Below are positions 63,930 through 64,000 of a stretch of DNA of 64,000 nt, in pieces. Under the pieces are notes generated by a model. That model searched no databases. It was not told the DNA's origin and saw only the letters and a list, made by a program, of their open reading frames with translations. A program made the translations under genes and the position numbers. The stretch spans positions 186,001 through 250,000 of the forward strand of contig NZ_STFZ01000034.1 of the NCBI RefSeq assembly GCF_005222845.1. The letters run 5' to 3'. The stretch comes from Rhizobium sp. FY34 (lineage in GTDB: Bacteria > Pseudomonadota > Alphaproteobacteria > Rhizobiales > Rhizobiaceae). Positions within the stretch are counted from its first letter, which is position 1, and every line of letters begins with the position of its first letter.

Positions 63930-64000
63930 TCACGCCCTGCCCTCCAGCGGAAACACCTTGGAGGGATTGAGCAGCCATTGCGGATCAAAGGCGGCGCGCA
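63930..64000 (-). CDS. glcD: Glycolate oxidase subunit GlcD, C-terminal end (cut by window edge)
   Basis: Only the last 23 or so codons are in the window: RAAFDPQWLLNPSKVFPLEG then RA and a stop. This matches the C-terminus of the GlcD/FAD-linked oxidase family (FDP..LLNPGK.FP), and glcE and glcF follow in the expected order, so the assignment is secure. The stop is at 63930-63932. The rest of the gene lies beyond 64000. Confidence 0.85.
   Translation of the reverse strand, partial: RAAFDPQWLLNPSKVFPLEGRA

Overview
The window looks like a chromosomal segment of a Rhizobiaceae-type alphaproteobacterium (Agrobacterium/Rhizobium/Allorhizobium range). The reasons are a high-GC coding style, an ATP synthase Fo operon with split b and b' subunits (atpI-atpB-atpE-b'-b), short HisG paired with HisZ, DUF2093 and DUF4170 proteins, an alphaproteobacterial LexA box, an RpoH-type groESL promoter with a CIRCE operator, and the dispersed intergenic palindromes common in this family. 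I saw no rRNA, tRNA, CRISPR array, prophage or insertion sequence with a transposase. Almost everything is chromosomal housekeeping; accessory character is limited to small toxin-antitoxin-like genes and non-coding repeats.

Layout. 1-6.3 kb: a secreted TPR/LysM protein, ispE, moaB, a glycosyltransferase-like gene, a radical SAM gene behind a perfect SOS box, and rnhB. 6.3-9.1 kb: the Fo operon on the minus strand with its promoter. 9.3-15 kb: a cell wall hydrolase and the minus-strand run mrp-corA-kup. 15.2-20.4 kb: a LuxR-type solo regulator, then an IclR regulator divergent from a galactose/galactonate-type sugar operon (dehydrogenase, dgoK, dgoA, lactonase). 20.5-24.3 kb: a PRC-barrel protein, a GGDEF-EAL protein and a PAS-PAS-REC-REC protein. 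24.5-32.8 kb: mutL with a palindromic element at its stop codon, DUF2093, then a minus-strand lipid A/Kdo run (pmbA, cysQ, DUF4170, waaA, a HAD phosphatase, lpxK). 32.9-39.7 kb: a CPA2 antiporter, a patatin, rsmD, an RluB-type pseudouridine synthase with a very long disordered tail, tadA and a lipoprotein. 39.9-49.5 kb: ileS, two antitoxin-like orphans, ribF, a HAD protein, chrA and groESL. 49.6-56.7 kb: a tail-to-tail toxin/antitoxin-like pair, doxX, hisG-hisZ-VOC-hisS, and two poorly known genes. 56.8-64 kb: a copper-related pair, a HAD protein, tag, two L,D-transpeptidases and glcF-glcE-glcD (glcD cut by the window edge).

Functional links. The sugar operon is a nearly complete De Ley-Doudoroff-type route with its own IclR control, but the dehydratase and transporter are missing here. 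The lipid A/Kdo run joins LPS assembly to sulfur/nucleotide clean-up. hisS and hisZ (a HisRS paralogue) are close neighbours, separated by a VOC gene and a repeat.

The most unusual signals are: (1) sharply bounded low-GC, odd-codon patches inside two aminoacyl-tRNA synthetase genes, both in accessory domains (the IleRS editing domain and the HisRS insertion region); (2) a perfect SOS box in front of the PA0069-family radical SAM gene; (3) a convergent toxin/antitoxin-like pair; (4) seven copies of a composite inverted repeat between 38.9 and 64 kb and none recognised before, with a shared insertion variant in two copies; (5) a different, 277-bp palindromic element whose terminal repeat contains the mutL stop codon.
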